From Chryseobacterium culicis (GTDB lineage Bacteria; Bacteroidota; Bacteroidia; Flavobacteriales; Weeksellaceae), in NCBI RefSeq assembly GCF_002979755.1, contig NZ_PCPP01000001.1:92567-156566 (forward strand): a stretch of 64,000 bases of DNA, given 5' to 3'. Position numbers and translations under genes: made by a program. The notes beneath the pieces are model-generated. The model ran no database searches, had not been told where the DNA came from, and saw only the letters and a list, made by a program, of their open reading frames with translations. Each line of letters opens with the position of its first letter. The first letter of the stretch is position 1. Positions 17,684 through 26,638 of this stretch are shown here, in pieces.

Positions 17684-18733
17684 ATGAAGAATTTGAAAAA
17701 ACAGCTCGGACAGTTTCCCGATGAAAAAAGAAAAGAATATTTCAGTACACTTCCCAATTATCTCAACGGAAGATTTCAGAATATATTGACAACACCTGCA
17801 TTATTAGAAGGCGAAAGTATGACCAAACTGCTTCTGCAAAGCCTTTGCAAGGTAGAAAATACATTACCAAAGAAAGCTCTTCCTTTTGTAGTGACTGATC
17901 TCAACAATCTTCAGCCTGATGAAAATATACTGGTGTGGTTTGGGCATAGTTCCTATTTCATACAAGTGGATGGAATGAAATTTCTGATAGATCCTGTTTT
18001 CAGTGGAAATGCTTCCCCTATGCCAGGTTCTATAAAGGCTTTTCAGGGAGCCGATTATTATAAACCGGAACATATGCCGGATATAGACTTCCTGCTTATT
18101 TCACATGACCATTGGGATCATCTGGATTATAAAACCGTTCAGGAATTAAAAGATAAGGTAGGTAAAGTTATTTGCGGCTTGGGAACCGGGCAGCACTTTG
18201 AATACTGGGGCTGGAATTTTGACAGAATCATCGAAAAAAACTGGTGGGAAAGTATAGACATTGCAGAAGGTTTCAGAGTTACGCTCACTCCGGCAAGACA
18301 TTTTTCCGGAAGATTACTGAACCGTAATATTTCACTCTGGACTTCCTTTGTTTTAAAAACTCCAACGAAAAATCTGTTTTTAGGTGGTGATAGCGGTTAT
18401 GGAAATCATTTTGCACAAATTGGAGAACAATATGGACCATTTGATTTAGCCATCATGGAAACCGGACAATACAATGAAAAATGGCCTTATATTCATACTT
18501 TGCCGGAGCAGCTGATGCCGGAAATAAAAGAACTGAAAGCCAAAAACTTTATTCCGGTACACAACTCCAAATTCAAGCTGGCACAGCATACCTGGTATGA
18601 ACCTTTGGAGCTTTCGTCGAAACATGCAGAAGAAAACAATATTCCAATAACACTTCCTGTGATCGGAGAAAAAGTAAACTTAGACCAGTTGGGAACAATC
18701 ATCTGGAAAAAGTGGTGGGAGGAATATGTATAA
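17684..18733 (+). CDS. MBL-fold metallo-hydrolase (UlaG / NAPE-PLD-like)
   Basis: 349 aa. WFGHSSYFIQVDGMKFLIDPVFS begins the domain, LISHDHWDHLDY is the HxHxDH metal motif (about residue 137-148), and later TPARHFSGR, LGGDSGYG and IPVHNSKFKL add ligands. The order and GxxHFxGR resemble the UlaG/NAPE-PLD branch, which includes phospholipase D-type and lactonase enzymes. The substrate is not readable. It is monocistronic, and a bidirectional terminator follows. Confidence 0.88.
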   Translation: MKNLKKQLGQFPDEKRKEYFSTLPNYLNGRFQNILTTPALLEGESMTKLLLQSLCKVENTLPKKALPFVVTDLNNLQPDENILVWFGHSSYFIQVDGMKFLIDPVFSGNASPMPGSIKAFQGADYYKPEHMPDIDFLLISHDHWDHLDYKTVQELKDKVGKVICGLGTGQHFEYWGWNFDRIIEKNWWESIDIAEGFRVTLTPARHFSGRLLNRNISLWTSFVLKTPTKNLFLGGDSGYGNHFAQIGEQYGPFDLAIMETGQYNEKWPYIHTLPEQLMPEIKELKAKNFIPVHNSKFKLAQHTWYEPLELSSKHAEENNIPITLPVIGEKVNLDQLGTIIWKKWWEEYV

Positions 18734-18761
18734 TGAACGATTTAATCAACTTTAAAATAAA

Positions 18762-18791
18762 AAAAACCTGCCCATTACTGAGCAGGTTTTT
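18762..18791. terminator. bidirectional terminator
   Basis: AAAAACCTGC pairs with GCAGGTTTTT across a 10-nt loop. It lies between convergent genes. Confidence 0.88.
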
Positions 18792-18814
18792 CCTTCTTAT
18801 CAAAAAAATAATCA

Positions 18815-19654
18815 CTACAAAGGTTCCTTATGGTTTACCTTAGTATGTATAATATCGTAAAATACTGCTGGGTTGGCTGCATCAGGGGTAATTCTATAAG
18901 TAAACGTAGTTTCGTTCAGAACCAGAATATCTACAACACGCGTAAATGTAGGAGTGGTAAGGGTTCTTTTTTTTCCGTCCGGAGAAATAGACCACGTTCC
19001 TTCAGATCTCAACACATCATTCAATCCAAAAATTTTAAAAGTTCCATTAGCTTTGAAATAAGAATAGCCTACAAATCCGGATACACTGGCATCAGTTAAC
19101 GCTACATTATTTCCACTTTTATCTTTCGCCCCTGTTGTTTCCCATGGAGTGGAAGCCAGAGTAAGCTGTCCGTTGGTTGGTTCTGCGTGAGCAGTTTTCG
19201 TATGGATGATATCATAATAAACAGATGGATCACTGGAGTTGGGACGAATTCTATAGGTAAATTCATTTTTATTTAAAACAAGGATTTCAACATCACGGGT
19301 GAAAATAGTAGTTCCATCCGGATTCAATGCTGCAATAGTTCTGGTTTTTCCCTGTGCATCTACAGACCATGTTCCCATAGATCTCAGCACATCCGTAAGA
19401 TTATAAATGGCAAACTTCCCATCTGATTTGAAATAAGCAAAACCTACATATCCGGCAACACTGGCATCAGTAAGGGCTACACTATTTCCATTTTTATCTT
19501 TAGCTCCTGTTGTTTCCCATGGAGTAGAAGACAATGTCTGTGAGGGAGTCTGCTGTTCAATAATAATTTCATCGTCATCATTTGAGCATGAAACGAAAGA
19601 TGCTGACAACAAAACGGCTGCAGACAGATAACATAATTTTTTCAGGGTATTCAT
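18815..19654 (-). CDS. lipoprotein with two tandem DUF4822-like domains
   Basis: 279 aa with a lipobox (SASFVSCSNDDD) and two copies of about 120 residues, each beginning STPWETTGAKDK and ending YDIIHTK. The copies are highly similar, so the duplication is recent or conserved by selection. I associate this repeat with DUF4822 of Bacteroidota surface lipoproteins. Acidic residues after the Cys suit a surface-export signal. Function is unknown. Confidence 0.82.
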   Translation of the reverse strand: MNTLKKLCYLSAAVLLSASFVSCSNDDDEIIIEQQTPSQTLSSTPWETTGAKDKNGNSVALTDASVAGYVGFAYFKSDGKFAIYNLTDVLRSMGTWSVDAQGKTRTIAALNPDGTTIFTRDVEILVLNKNEFTYRIRPNSSDPSVYYDIIHTKTAHAEPTNGQLTLASTPWETTGAKDKSGNNVALTDASVSGFVGYSYFKANGTFKIFGLNDVLRSEGTWSISPDGKKRTLTTPTFTRVVDILVLNETTFTYRITPDAANPAVFYDIIHTKVNHKEPL

Positions 19655-19801
19655 AAGGGTATTTTTTAAGTCTTTGCAAACTTATTCCTAATAAATATCA
19701 ATGCGTTGTATAAAATATCTCTTTTGTTGTAGAAAATATAACAGATTCCGATTCAGCATGAGAAAAATGATATTGTTAACAAATGCCACTAAAAGCGGTA
19801 C

Positions 19802-19862
19802 TTAATTCCCCTCCTCTGGAGGGGTGGCAAAAATTCAAAGAATTTGTGACGGGGTGGTTATG
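19802..19862. repeat. dispersed intergenic palindromic repeat (REP-like)
   Basis: CCCCTCCTCTGGAGGGG is a hairpin and is followed by GTGACGGGGTGGTT. I recognise this as a high-copy intergenic element of Chryseobacterium-like genomes. It appears once in this window. Confidence 0.5.
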
Positions 19863-19929
19863 GTTGCTGACTTTCATCAATAAAATAAATTTTCTGCCAT
19901 AAAACTCACCAAAAATTCTATTTTTGAGT

Positions 19930-20643
19930 ATGAATAACAGAAACCGTGGAAAAAATACCGGCGATGATACCCTTTTCGGTTCGGAGAAACAGGTCAATAA
20001 ACTGAAACTGGCTGTTGAAGATATGAAGTATCTGCTGACCAGAGAGTACCCGGAAAAAGCGGCTTCTGATCTTGTGGGAAACAGATATCGATTGAAAACC
20101 CGCCAGATACAGGCTCTGCGTGGAGCATCCGCATCTGCTGTACAGCTTCACAATAGAGAATTGAAGCACTTAGAAGCATCTGATTTAAATGGAAAAACAA
20201 TTTATCTTGATGGTTTTAATGTTCTGATCTTGCTGGAAAGTCTGCTTTCGGAAGCCTATATTTTTGAAGGATTGGATGGCTGTATCCGTGATCTTTCCGG
20301 AGTTCATGGTACCTATAAAAGAGTTAATCAGACCTTGAAAGCAATGGAATTGGTTGCTGCTTTTCATCAAAAAAACCAGATTCAGAAATTGGTATGGATC
20401 TTTGATAAACCGGTTTCCAACAGCGGAAGAATCAAACAGAGTATTCTTGAGTTTGCTGAGCAGCACCAGCTCAATTGGGAAGCGGACCTGCAATACAATC
20501 CCGATAAATTTTTGGCGGAGAGTTCGGAGCTCATCATTTCCTCGGATGCCTGGATTCTGGATCACTGTAAAGAATGGTTTAATCTGATTGGATATTTGAT
20601 TACAGAAGAAAATATTGCTGTTAACCTCATCAAAACAAAATAA
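19930..20643 (+). CDS. DUF434 protein with PIN-like nuclease domain
   Basis: 237 aa. The N-terminal DUF434 part reads LKLAVEDMKYLLTREYPEKA and LVGNRYRLKTRQIQAL. The C-terminal part (DUF5616-like) has IYLDGFNVLILLESLL, WIFDKPVSNSG and IISSDAWILDH, Asp residues spaced as in PIN-fold RNases. It is predicted to be an RNase, and its target is unknown. TATTTTTG at 19919-19926 lies directly upstream, so the mRNA may be leaderless. It forms a pair with the next gene, 2 nt away, at the left edge of the RNA island. Confidence 0.82.
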   Translation: MNNRNRGKNTGDDTLFGSEKQVNKLKLAVEDMKYLLTREYPEKAASDLVGNRYRLKTRQIQALRGASASAVQLHNRELKHLEASDLNGKTIYLDGFNVLILLESLLSEAYIFEGLDGCIRDLSGVHGTYKRVNQTLKAMELVAAFHQKNQIQKLVWIFDKPVSNSGRIKQSILEFAEQHQLNWEADLQYNPDKFLAESSELIISSDAWILDHCKEWFNLIGYLITEENIAVNLIKTK

Positions 20644-20645
20644 GT

Positions 20646-21296
20646 ATGAATTTGTTTGAACCTTATATTTCCTTATTTTCCGAAGCCTGGAAAGATCAAT
20701 ATCAATCCGTTTTAGTAAAAGAACATCTGGAAAACCTGGAAAAAAATATATACAGATTTAAGGAAAATGCCTTGGAATGGAACTTCCCTTATTTTAACGA
20801 AGAAATAAAGATCAACAGACAGGAAAGTTTTGAACAATTTATTACCATTCTTGAAAGTAACCATTCCGATGAGGTGAAAGCAAAATTTCTGGAAGCCATT
20901 CCATTTGAACATTGGCTGAATATCTTAGGTCAAAGATTAACCTCTGCAAGTATTCGTGATGAAAATGGAATTCCTCCCTTGAAAACAATGTTGATCAATG
21001 CCTGTCAGGAGCCATTTAATAATGAAATTACCATTGCACAGAGAGCCTGGGAGAAGCACATCGGGAGAATGGATGACGATTTCTGGGGTGAGATCAAAGG
21101 AAATAATCAGCAGAAACAGGAGAAAGTAATGGCGAAAATCCATGATATTCTTGATAATAAAACCTGGTGGAATGTTTTCTTCCACTACAAACATGAACTG
21201 GTTTTTGAAGTCCGGGAAAAAGAAGGCCACGGTATCCGATGGAGCCATGGAGGAACAAAACTGATTGGCTTTCTGGAAAGATTTATCAATGAATAA
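20646..21296 (+). CDS. conserved hypothetical protein paired with the DUF434 nuclease
   Basis: 216 aa, soluble, alpha-helical by composition, no signal or membrane segment. I do not recognise it. Visible features are RAWEKHIGRMDDDFW and HGIRWSHGGTKLIGFLERF near the C terminus. The 2-nt gap after the DUF434 gene implies cotranscription and a joint role. It ends before operator copy A, so it is not in the same transcript unit as 21488 unless by read-through. Confidence 0.75.
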   Translation: MNLFEPYISLFSEAWKDQYQSVLVKEHLENLEKNIYRFKENALEWNFPYFNEEIKINRQESFEQFITILESNHSDEVKAKFLEAIPFEHWLNILGQRLTSASIRDENGIPPLKTMLINACQEPFNNEITIAQRAWEKHIGRMDDDFWGEIKGNNQQKQEKVMAKIHDILDNKTWWNVFFHYKHELVFEVREKEGHGIRWSHGGTKLIGFLERFINE

Positions 21297-21432
21297 AATG
21301 CAAAGATCTGTGTCATTTGTGAAATCTGTGGGAAAATACATAAGCCCGCAAATTAGATAGATTAATCAGATTTTTTAACCTTAAAACTATTTTCTCTTTT
21401 CGTTTTTCGTCTTTTTTTACCTTCTTTTTAAC

Positions 21433-21468
21433 TGCGTAAAAACATTGCGTACCATACTTCTAGTTTTG
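21433..21468 (+). promoter_or_regulatory. shared operator-promoter, copy A
   Basis: The operator core is 21433-21451 (TGCGTAA, A-rich centre, ATTGCGTA; arms CGTAA/TTGCG with a 5-nt spacer). The -7 box TAGTTTTG is at 21461-21468, exactly 13 nt after the TTG of the operator. Copies B (57067), C (57284) and D (53858) have the same geometry. It drives the 21488 gene and the tRNA-like/protein operon behind it. Confidence 0.8.
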
Positions 21469-21487
21469 CAGATATAAAACAGAAGCT

Positions 21488-22852
21488 ATGAATCAATCAG
21501 CACAAAAATTTTCAACCGAAGAATGGGAAATATGTCTCAAGGTTTTGAATGCCCTGAAGGAAGACCCTTTCCTGAACCCTGATAACAAAATATTTTCAGG
21601 ACTGATTACGAAGATTCATAAGAACGCCAAAAAACAAAGTCGTCATGAAAGTTACTCTGAAATGAAGTCTCATGATCTGGTGGTAAATTCCAATGCGGTA
21701 CTGATGCAGAAAGCATTGGCCGGTGTTTCTGCTTTTTATGATGATGAAAAAGAAGAAGTAAAACTTACAAAACTTCAGATTCCCAAAAACTGCTACTGCT
21801 GTAACCAAAGTTATCAGTATGCTCATTCTTTCTATTCCAGATTATGTTCTGTATGTGCCGGAGAAAACTATGAAAAACGTTTTGAAACAGCTGATCTTAC
21901 AGGAAGAAATATAATCCTGACAGGAGGAAGAGTGAAGGTAGGTTTTGCTACTGCATTGAAGGTGTTGAGAAACGGGGCCAATTTGGTTTTGACAACCCGT
22001 TTTCCGGCACTGGCGATGGAGCTTATGCAGCAGGAGGCAGATTATGAAAACTGGAAAGACAGACTTTGGATCTATGGATTGGATCTTAGAAATCTGAAGG
22101 CGATCCAGGATTTTATAGACTTTTATAAATTGAATTTTGATACGCTGGATATTCTGATCAACAATGCAGCACAGACGATAAAATATCCTGATGCATATTA
22201 TCTTCCGATTATAAAACGTGAAAAAGAAAAACTGATAGAATTTAAAGATGTCCATACTCTGATCCCGAACCAGACGGAAATCTCAAATGAAATAGCAAAA
22301 GTGGAATATGCTCAAAATGAGGAAACGCAGGTTGCACTTACCCGTTTTGGTCAGCCGGTAGATGATAGAGAAAAAACAAGCTGGAATTCTACGCTGGAAG
22401 AAGTTTCTATGTATGAACTGGTAGAGGTAAACCTCATCAATCATATAGCACCATATTTCCTGATCAAAGAACTGAAGCCATTGATGAAAAGCTCAGAATT
22501 TAAAGAGAAATTTATCATTAATGTCACTTCATCAGAAGGAATATTCAGTTACGAGAATAAAACAGTTTTTCACCCGCATACGAATATGACAAAAGCGGCT
22601 TTGAATATGATGACTCTGACGTCTGCAAGAGAATTTGAAAATGATCAGATTTATATGAGTGCCGTAGATGTGGGATGGATTTCTACAGGAGCCAAAGAAA
22701 GCCTTAGAAAGAAACAGTTTGAGATGGGATATATTCCGCCACTAGATTCTGTGGATGGAGCGGCCAGAATTCTGCACCCTGTGATAGAAGGAATACAAGG
22801 AAATTACTTTAGTGGAGTTTTATTGAAAAATTATAAAGTTCATACCTGGTAA
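21488..22852 (+). CDS. SDR-like oxidoreductase with N-terminal zinc ribbon
   Basis: 454 aa. A helical N-terminal part (1-95) is followed by a four-Cys zinc ribbon (CYCCNQSY...RLCSVCAGE, about 99-121). The rest is a Rossmann domain with TGGRVKVGFATAL (cofactor loop), DILINNAAQ and a C-terminal NMTKAALNMMT in which YxxxK is replaced, so classical SDR catalysis is doubtful. Such SDR-Zn fusions are unfamiliar to me in metabolism. It is first in an operon with tRNA-like genes, a sirtuin and TatD, which suggests an NAD-linked RNA function. Confidence 0.8.
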   Translation: MNQSAQKFSTEEWEICLKVLNALKEDPFLNPDNKIFSGLITKIHKNAKKQSRHESYSEMKSHDLVVNSNAVLMQKALAGVSAFYDDEKEEVKLTKLQIPKNCYCCNQSYQYAHSFYSRLCSVCAGENYEKRFETADLTGRNIILTGGRVKVGFATALKVLRNGANLVLTTRFPALAMELMQQEADYENWKDRLWIYGLDLRNLKAIQDFIDFYKLNFDTLDILINNAAQTIKYPDAYYLPIIKREKEKLIEFKDVHTLIPNQTEISNEIAKVEYAQNEETQVALTRFGQPVDDREKTSWNSTLEEVSMYELVEVNLINHIAPYFLIKELKPLMKSSEFKEKFIINVTSSEGIFSYENKTVFHPHTNMTKAALNMMTLTSAREFENDQIYMSAVDVGWISTGAKESLRKKQFEMGYIPPLDSVDGAARILHPVIEGIQGNYFSGVLLKNYKVHTW

Positions 22853-22861
22853 AATCCAAAC

Positions 22862-22934
22862 GGAGATAATAGTATTAAATGGAAAAATACATTTTGCTAA
22901 AATGAGTTGCAGGTTCGAATCCCGTTTATCTCCC
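22862..22934 (+). ncRNA. degenerate tRNA-like, GCT (Ser) anticodon
   Basis: Acceptor GGAGATA/TATCTCC is perfect. The anticodon stem is only CATT/AATG around TTGCTAA, the D arm is nearly absent, and the T stem has a mismatch. Serine tRNAs are class II with a long variable arm and this is not, so it is not a normal tRNA-Ser. Confidence 0.65.
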
Positions 22935-22941
22935 AACTATT

Positions 22942-23013
22942 GAAACGGTAGCTCAACGGAAGAGCGCTGGCCTGCCACGCCAGAGGTTGCGGGTTCGATT
23001 CCTGTCCGTTTCA
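22942..23013 (+). tRNA. tRNA-Gly(GCC)-like, divergent
   Basis: Full cloverleaf: acceptor GAAACGG/CCGTTTC, D GCTC/GAGC, anticodon stem CTGGC/GCCAG with loop CTGCCAC, T arm GCGGG/CCTGT. The acceptor differs from the usual GCGGG start of bacterial tRNA-Gly. Confidence 0.8.
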
Positions 23014-23015
23014 CA

Positions 23016-23091
23016 GGAGTACATAGTTCAAAAGGAGAAGAATACGTCCTCAGCACGGACGAGCTGCAGGTTCAAATCCTGCTGTACTTCC
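23016..23091 (+). ncRNA. tRNA-like, AGC (Ala) anticodon, lacking U33
   Basis: Acceptor GGAGTAC/GTACTTC (one G-U), strong anticodon stem CGTCC/GGACG and T stem GCAGG/CCTGC. The anticodon loop reads TCAGCAC, so position 33 is C, and the D stem has only 3 bp. Confidence 0.65.
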
Positions 23092-23103
23092 CATATAAAC
23101 AAT

Positions 23104-23175
23104 GGAGATAATAGTTTAACGGAAAAACGATTCCCTGCCCGGAATCGATGCATGTTCGAATCGTGCTTATCTCCC
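23104..23175 (+). ncRNA. tRNA-Gly-like with 6-nt anticodon loop
   Basis: Acceptor GGAGATA/TATCTCC (same as the 22862 copy), D arm GTTT/AAAC, T stem GCATG/CGTGC. The anticodon arm is CGATTCC/GGAATCG closing the 6-nt loop CTGCCC, one nucleotide short. Confidence 0.65.
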
Positions 23176-23181
23176 TAATTC

Positions 23182-23265
23182 GAAAGTCAGAGCAGTAGCT
23201 TAATCAGGAAAAGCATATCCATGGGGGATAGGTTGCCGGTTCGATCCCGGTCTCTTTGGCTTTCA
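23182..23265 (+). ncRNA. tRNA-like with extended acceptor stem, TGG (Pro)-like
   Basis: GAAAGTC pairs with GGCTTTC, and a further AGAG/CTCT follows past a TT bulge, then D arm GCTT/AAGC, anticodon arm TATC/GATA and T stem GCCGG/CCGGT. The acceptor is about 11 bp, too long for a normal tRNA. It ends 17 nt before the next start codon. Confidence 0.55.
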
Positions 23266-23282
23266 TTTTAAAATATAATACC

Positions 23283-23792
23283 ATGCTTAAAAAATTATTG
23301 ATTTATCTGAACATTATTGATGAAATTCAGATTCCGGTACCTATACAAAGGAGAGAGAGAACTCCAATGGAAAAAGCGTTGGCGCTTTCCAGAGCCGAAA
23401 TGCTACAAGAAAGACAAAGTATTTTACAGGAACAAAAAAGAGAAGCCTCAGAAAGTTTAGTGAAAGAAAAGAAAGTGACAGAACCTATTATTACCCCGAG
23501 AGAAAGAAAAACAAACCGAAGCTATCATCATAAAATTAAAAATCTTGCAGAATATACAAAGGATTATAGAGAATACTGTCTTGAGAAAACAAGCAACCAG
23601 CATATGTTGAAGACAAGAGAGTATCATATCTATGCTAAAGCCGGAACTACAGAAGCTTTCCAGATTTCCGAAGATGCCTTTATATCTCATAATGAACATA
23701 AGATGCTCCGTATAGAGAGTGATTACTTTGTAAAATATATCCAGCAGGAATATAACCCGATAACTCAAATGATAGAAAATGCATACGACTGA
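23283..23792 (+). CDS. hypothetical protein, charged coiled-coil type
   Basis: 169 aa from the ATG at 23283. The frame upstream of this lies within the tRNA-like gene. Residues 30-75 are highly charged and probably a coiled coil (ALALSRAEMLQERQSILQEQ). The rest is polar with KTNRSYHHKIKNLAEYTKDY. No known domain recognised. It overlaps the next gene by 14 nt, so the two are translated together, and it follows five tRNA-like genes in one transcript. Confidence 0.7.
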   Translation: MLKKLLIYLNIIDEIQIPVPIQRRERTPMEKALALSRAEMLQERQSILQEQKREASESLVKEKKVTEPIITPRERKTNRSYHHKIKNLAEYTKDYREYCLEKTSNQHMLKTREYHIYAKAGTTEAFQISEDAFISHNEHKMLRIESDYFVKYIQQEYNPITQMIENAYD

Positions 23793-25710
23793 TACCATAA
23801 AAAAATATAAAATATTCTCCGAAGAAGACTGGGCGAATATTGTTTTTGATGACCATGCTCTGATAGAAGTGTATGCTAAAAACATCACCTTTCATTGTAC
23901 AGAAATACAAGGAAACCTGCTTTTGCGTGGCGAAGGATGCCGTTTCCCGGAGCTGAAACTTATCACAGGAAACCTCTCTATTGACGCCAAAAATTGTGAA
24001 TTGCCAAAACTGGAAACAGTAGAACGTCATTTTACCATGCATTGTCATACCGTGATGAACGACCTTAAACAAGTCAGAGGAAATTTTAAGTGTATTGTTG
24101 ATACTACTTTTAAAAACCTGGAAACTATCGGAGGATGCATTGCTGTAAAGAATGCTACGGTAAATACGAGGAATGGGAAGTTGCTGAAAACAAGAGATGT
24201 TATTCCTGTTCAGTATCAGTTTCAGGCGGATTTGCTTCTGAAAGATGGTATTTTTGATATCAATATCCTTGGAGATAATATTATAATTCCTCATCAGGAA
24301 ATCCGTGGTAAAATTACGATTGTGGGACGAAATGTTTCATTCCCGAATCTGGAATTCGTTCATGGTACGCTTAGAATAAGGAGTGAATATCATATTGGAC
24401 ATAAATTTACCCATCATTTTCCTGTGCTGAAGAAGTTGATCGGTAACCTGAAATTTGAAAATACCAGTGCTTCATTTCCGGTGCTTCAGGAAACAAGCGG
24501 AAGTATTCATATGGAAAATGGTTCTTATGTCACTTTTCCGGCGCTTGAGAAATCAGGTAATATAATGCTCAATGGAGGAAGCAGAGGATCATTTCCTGTT
24601 TTGACTGATATTAATGGAAATTTCATGTATAATGGTTCTGAAAAGTGCAATTTGAATGCTCTTCGATATGTGAAAGGTGTTTTCAATACCTATAATGCGG
24701 TTGCTCCTAACATTGCTGAGGTAGGAGATCTGATTATTCATGAAACCGATAGTTTTGAACACCTTCAAAAAGTTAACGGGAAAATTCAGTTTTTGTATAA
24801 TGTGAACCCTACGACAGATTTTAAATCGTTGGAGTATCTTGGGGAATGGGGAGATTCCAGGATGAAGGACCTGAAGTTCCCTGCGTTGGAATGTATCAAC
24901 AATTATTTGTACGGTACCTATGATGGCTTTGAACATATTGCAAAGAATATTTATTTTAAAATAAATAATAACCTACATCTTACGAAAGATCATTTCATGA
25001 TCTCACGAACATCTTTCCCTTATATTTTCCAGGAAAAGCGTTATCCTTTGAGAAAACTGGTTGCGATCTTAAAATTAAGACACAGCAGCTTTCAGAATTT
25101 TGAAACCCGTGAATATGAAAGACAATGGGAATCTTTTACTACTCCGTTTTTTACACAGGTTTTAGATAAAATTGAAAGTCTCTGGACGGAAGTGGAGCCC
25201 ATGAAATATGAAGAATTCTTTAAATCAGAAGATCGGAATTTTAAACTGTTCTGCTTCAGTTATTATGGCGTAGGAAATCTGATGGAAAAACTTGAATCCA
25301 GAAAGATCAATGAAAAAGAAATTGAAATTGCCTACCAGGAGTATGATGAAAACGGAAACGAAAAACTAATCCGAAAAGTCAACCGTTATGAAGTGCATGA
25401 AGTTGAAAACCGTAAACTGGGTGTATTCATCTGGGGAAGCAGGGCAGAATATTCTTATGCAGTGAAATGTTGGTGTCCGTCTACGGAAAAAGAACACTGG
25501 CTATGGATAGAGGAGGGATATAAAGGTGATGCTTTGACAGCCATTGCATCTACCTTCAGAATACACAGTAATCTGATTCCTTATATAAAATGCTTGAAGA
25601 GACAAGGCGATTTGCTCATCTGCGAATTGAAAGAAAAAGTAACCCCCACAGGAGAAATACGACCTCTTACAGCTTCAGAATACTTTAATCTTCTGAGAGC
25701 CGAAACATAA
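23779..25710 (+). CDS. large repeat protein, beta-solenoid / L-domain-like
   Basis: 643 aa. Residues 30-370 contain about 14 imperfect repeats of some 20-24 residues of the form FPxLxxIxGNLxI (for example FPELKLITGNLSIDA, FPVLKKLIGNLKFEN, FPALEKSGNIMLNGG), as in receptor L-domain or LRR-type solenoids. Residues 400-643 form a separate domain with WGSRAEYSYAVKCWCPSTEKEHWLW. It is cytoplasmic, with no signal peptide. It overlaps the upstream gene by 14 nt and precedes a tRNA-like gene. A scaffold or RNA-binding role is a guess. Confidence 0.75.
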   Translation: MHTTDTIKKYKIFSEEDWANIVFDDHALIEVYAKNITFHCTEIQGNLLLRGEGCRFPELKLITGNLSIDAKNCELPKLETVERHFTMHCHTVMNDLKQVRGNFKCIVDTTFKNLETIGGCIAVKNATVNTRNGKLLKTRDVIPVQYQFQADLLLKDGIFDINILGDNIIIPHQEIRGKITIVGRNVSFPNLEFVHGTLRIRSEYHIGHKFTHHFPVLKKLIGNLKFENTSASFPVLQETSGSIHMENGSYVTFPALEKSGNIMLNGGSRGSFPVLTDINGNFMYNGSEKCNLNALRYVKGVFNTYNAVAPNIAEVGDLIIHETDSFEHLQKVNGKIQFLYNVNPTTDFKSLEYLGEWGDSRMKDLKFPALECINNYLYGTYDGFEHIAKNIYFKINNNLHLTKDHFMISRTSFPYIFQEKRYPLRKLVAILKLRHSSFQNFETREYERQWESFTTPFFTQVLDKIESLWTEVEPMKYEEFFKSEDRNFKLFCFSYYGVGNLMEKLESRKINEKEIEIAYQEYDENGNEKLIRKVNRYEVHEVENRKLGVFIWGSRAEYSYAVKCWCPSTEKEHWLWIEEGYKGDALTAIASTFRIHSNLIPYIKCLKRQGDLLICELKEKVTPTGEIRPLTASEYFNLLRAET

Positions 25711-25714
25711 ACAA

Positions 25715-25784
25715 GAAACAGTAGTTTAACTGGAAAAATATTCCACTCAAAGGAAAGTCATCGGTTCGAACCCGATCTGTTTCT
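25715..25784 (+). ncRNA. tRNA-like with TCA in the anticodon position
   Basis: Acceptor GAAACAG/CTGTTTC, D arm GTTT/AAAT, T stem ATCGG/CCGAT around TTCGAAC. The anticodon stem TTCC/GGAA closes ACTCAAA, giving TCA (would read UGA) with C at position 33. It lies between the solenoid and sirtuin genes. Confidence 0.6.
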
Positions 25785-25804
25785 ATTTTTTTAAACTAAA
25801 AATC

Positions 25805-26632
25805 ATGGAAGAATTACAATCAATTTTACATACCATTATCAAAGAGAAAAAAGGATATATTACATTTCTTACCGGAGCGGGAATCTCTGCAGAAAGCGGT
25901 CTTCCAACATATCGCTCTATTGATGGAATCTGGATCAAAGGTACTAAGTACCATCGTCCGGAAGAATTTGGAACATTAAAATATTTCAGACAAGAAACAG
26001 AAGAAGTCTGGCAGTACAATCTTTTCTGGAAGAAACTTATTGAAGAAGCACAACCGAATGAAGGACACTTTGCACTGACAGAAATAGAAAATCTTCTGGG
26101 AGAGAGATTTAAGCTGATCACTCAGAATGTAGATGGCCTCCATCAAAGAGCTGGTACCCGAAAAGTTTATGAAATCCATGGAAATAAACAGAAAGTACGT
26201 TGTTCAAAAGAATGCAGCGAACCTATTGACTTTCCTGAAAATGTGAAACAGAAAGAATATACTGAAGATCTTACACCAGAAGATATTGAAGGTTTGAAAT
26301 GTAAAAAATGTGGAAGCTGGCTAAGACCTCATACATTATGGTTTGATGAGTCTTATAACGAAAAATACTACTATTTTGATACCGCCTATGATATTGCTGA
26401 TCACACAGATATTTTATTTGTCATCGGAACTTCAGGATCTACGGCACTGCCTGTCAATATTGTAGAAACAGTAAAAATAAGAGCCAAATGGATTGTGCTT
26501 ATCAACCCTGAAAGTGATACTTATTTCGATTATATTCTGAAAGGAAGCAAAACACTCTGTTCAATCCGGGAAAGCAGTACATTGGCATTACCACAATTAA
26601 AGACAATGATTAAAGAAATAATAAAAATTTAA
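25805..26632 (+). CDS. sirtuin-family NAD-dependent deacylase
   Basis: 275 aa. GAGISAESGLPTYRS (24-38) binds NAD, TQNVDGLHQRAG (about 106-117) and EIHGN (catalytic His125) are intact, and a zinc ribbon CSKEC...CKKCGSWLRP follows. IGTSGSTALPV replaces the usual GTSLxVxP. It is therefore a complete SIR2 enzyme, able to act on acyl-lysine or ADP-ribose. Its place in a tRNA-containing operon, beside an NAD-binding SDR-like gene and TatD (6 nt downstream), is unusual. It may act on an RNA-pathway protein. Confidence 0.9.
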   Translation: MEELQSILHTIIKEKKGYITFLTGAGISAESGLPTYRSIDGIWIKGTKYHRPEEFGTLKYFRQETEEVWQYNLFWKKLIEEAQPNEGHFALTEIENLLGERFKLITQNVDGLHQRAGTRKVYEIHGNKQKVRCSKECSEPIDFPENVKQKEYTEDLTPEDIEGLKCKKCGSWLRPHTLWFDESYNEKYYYFDTAYDIADHTDILFVIGTSGSTALPVNIVETVKIRAKWIVLINPESDTYFDYILKGSKTLCSIRESSTLALPQLKTMIKEIIKI

Positions 26633-26638
26633 AAACAA

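Noticed and set aside
22987..23178. 63-aa open frame over tRNA-like genes
   Set aside because: It covers three tRNA-like RNAs and starts inside one.
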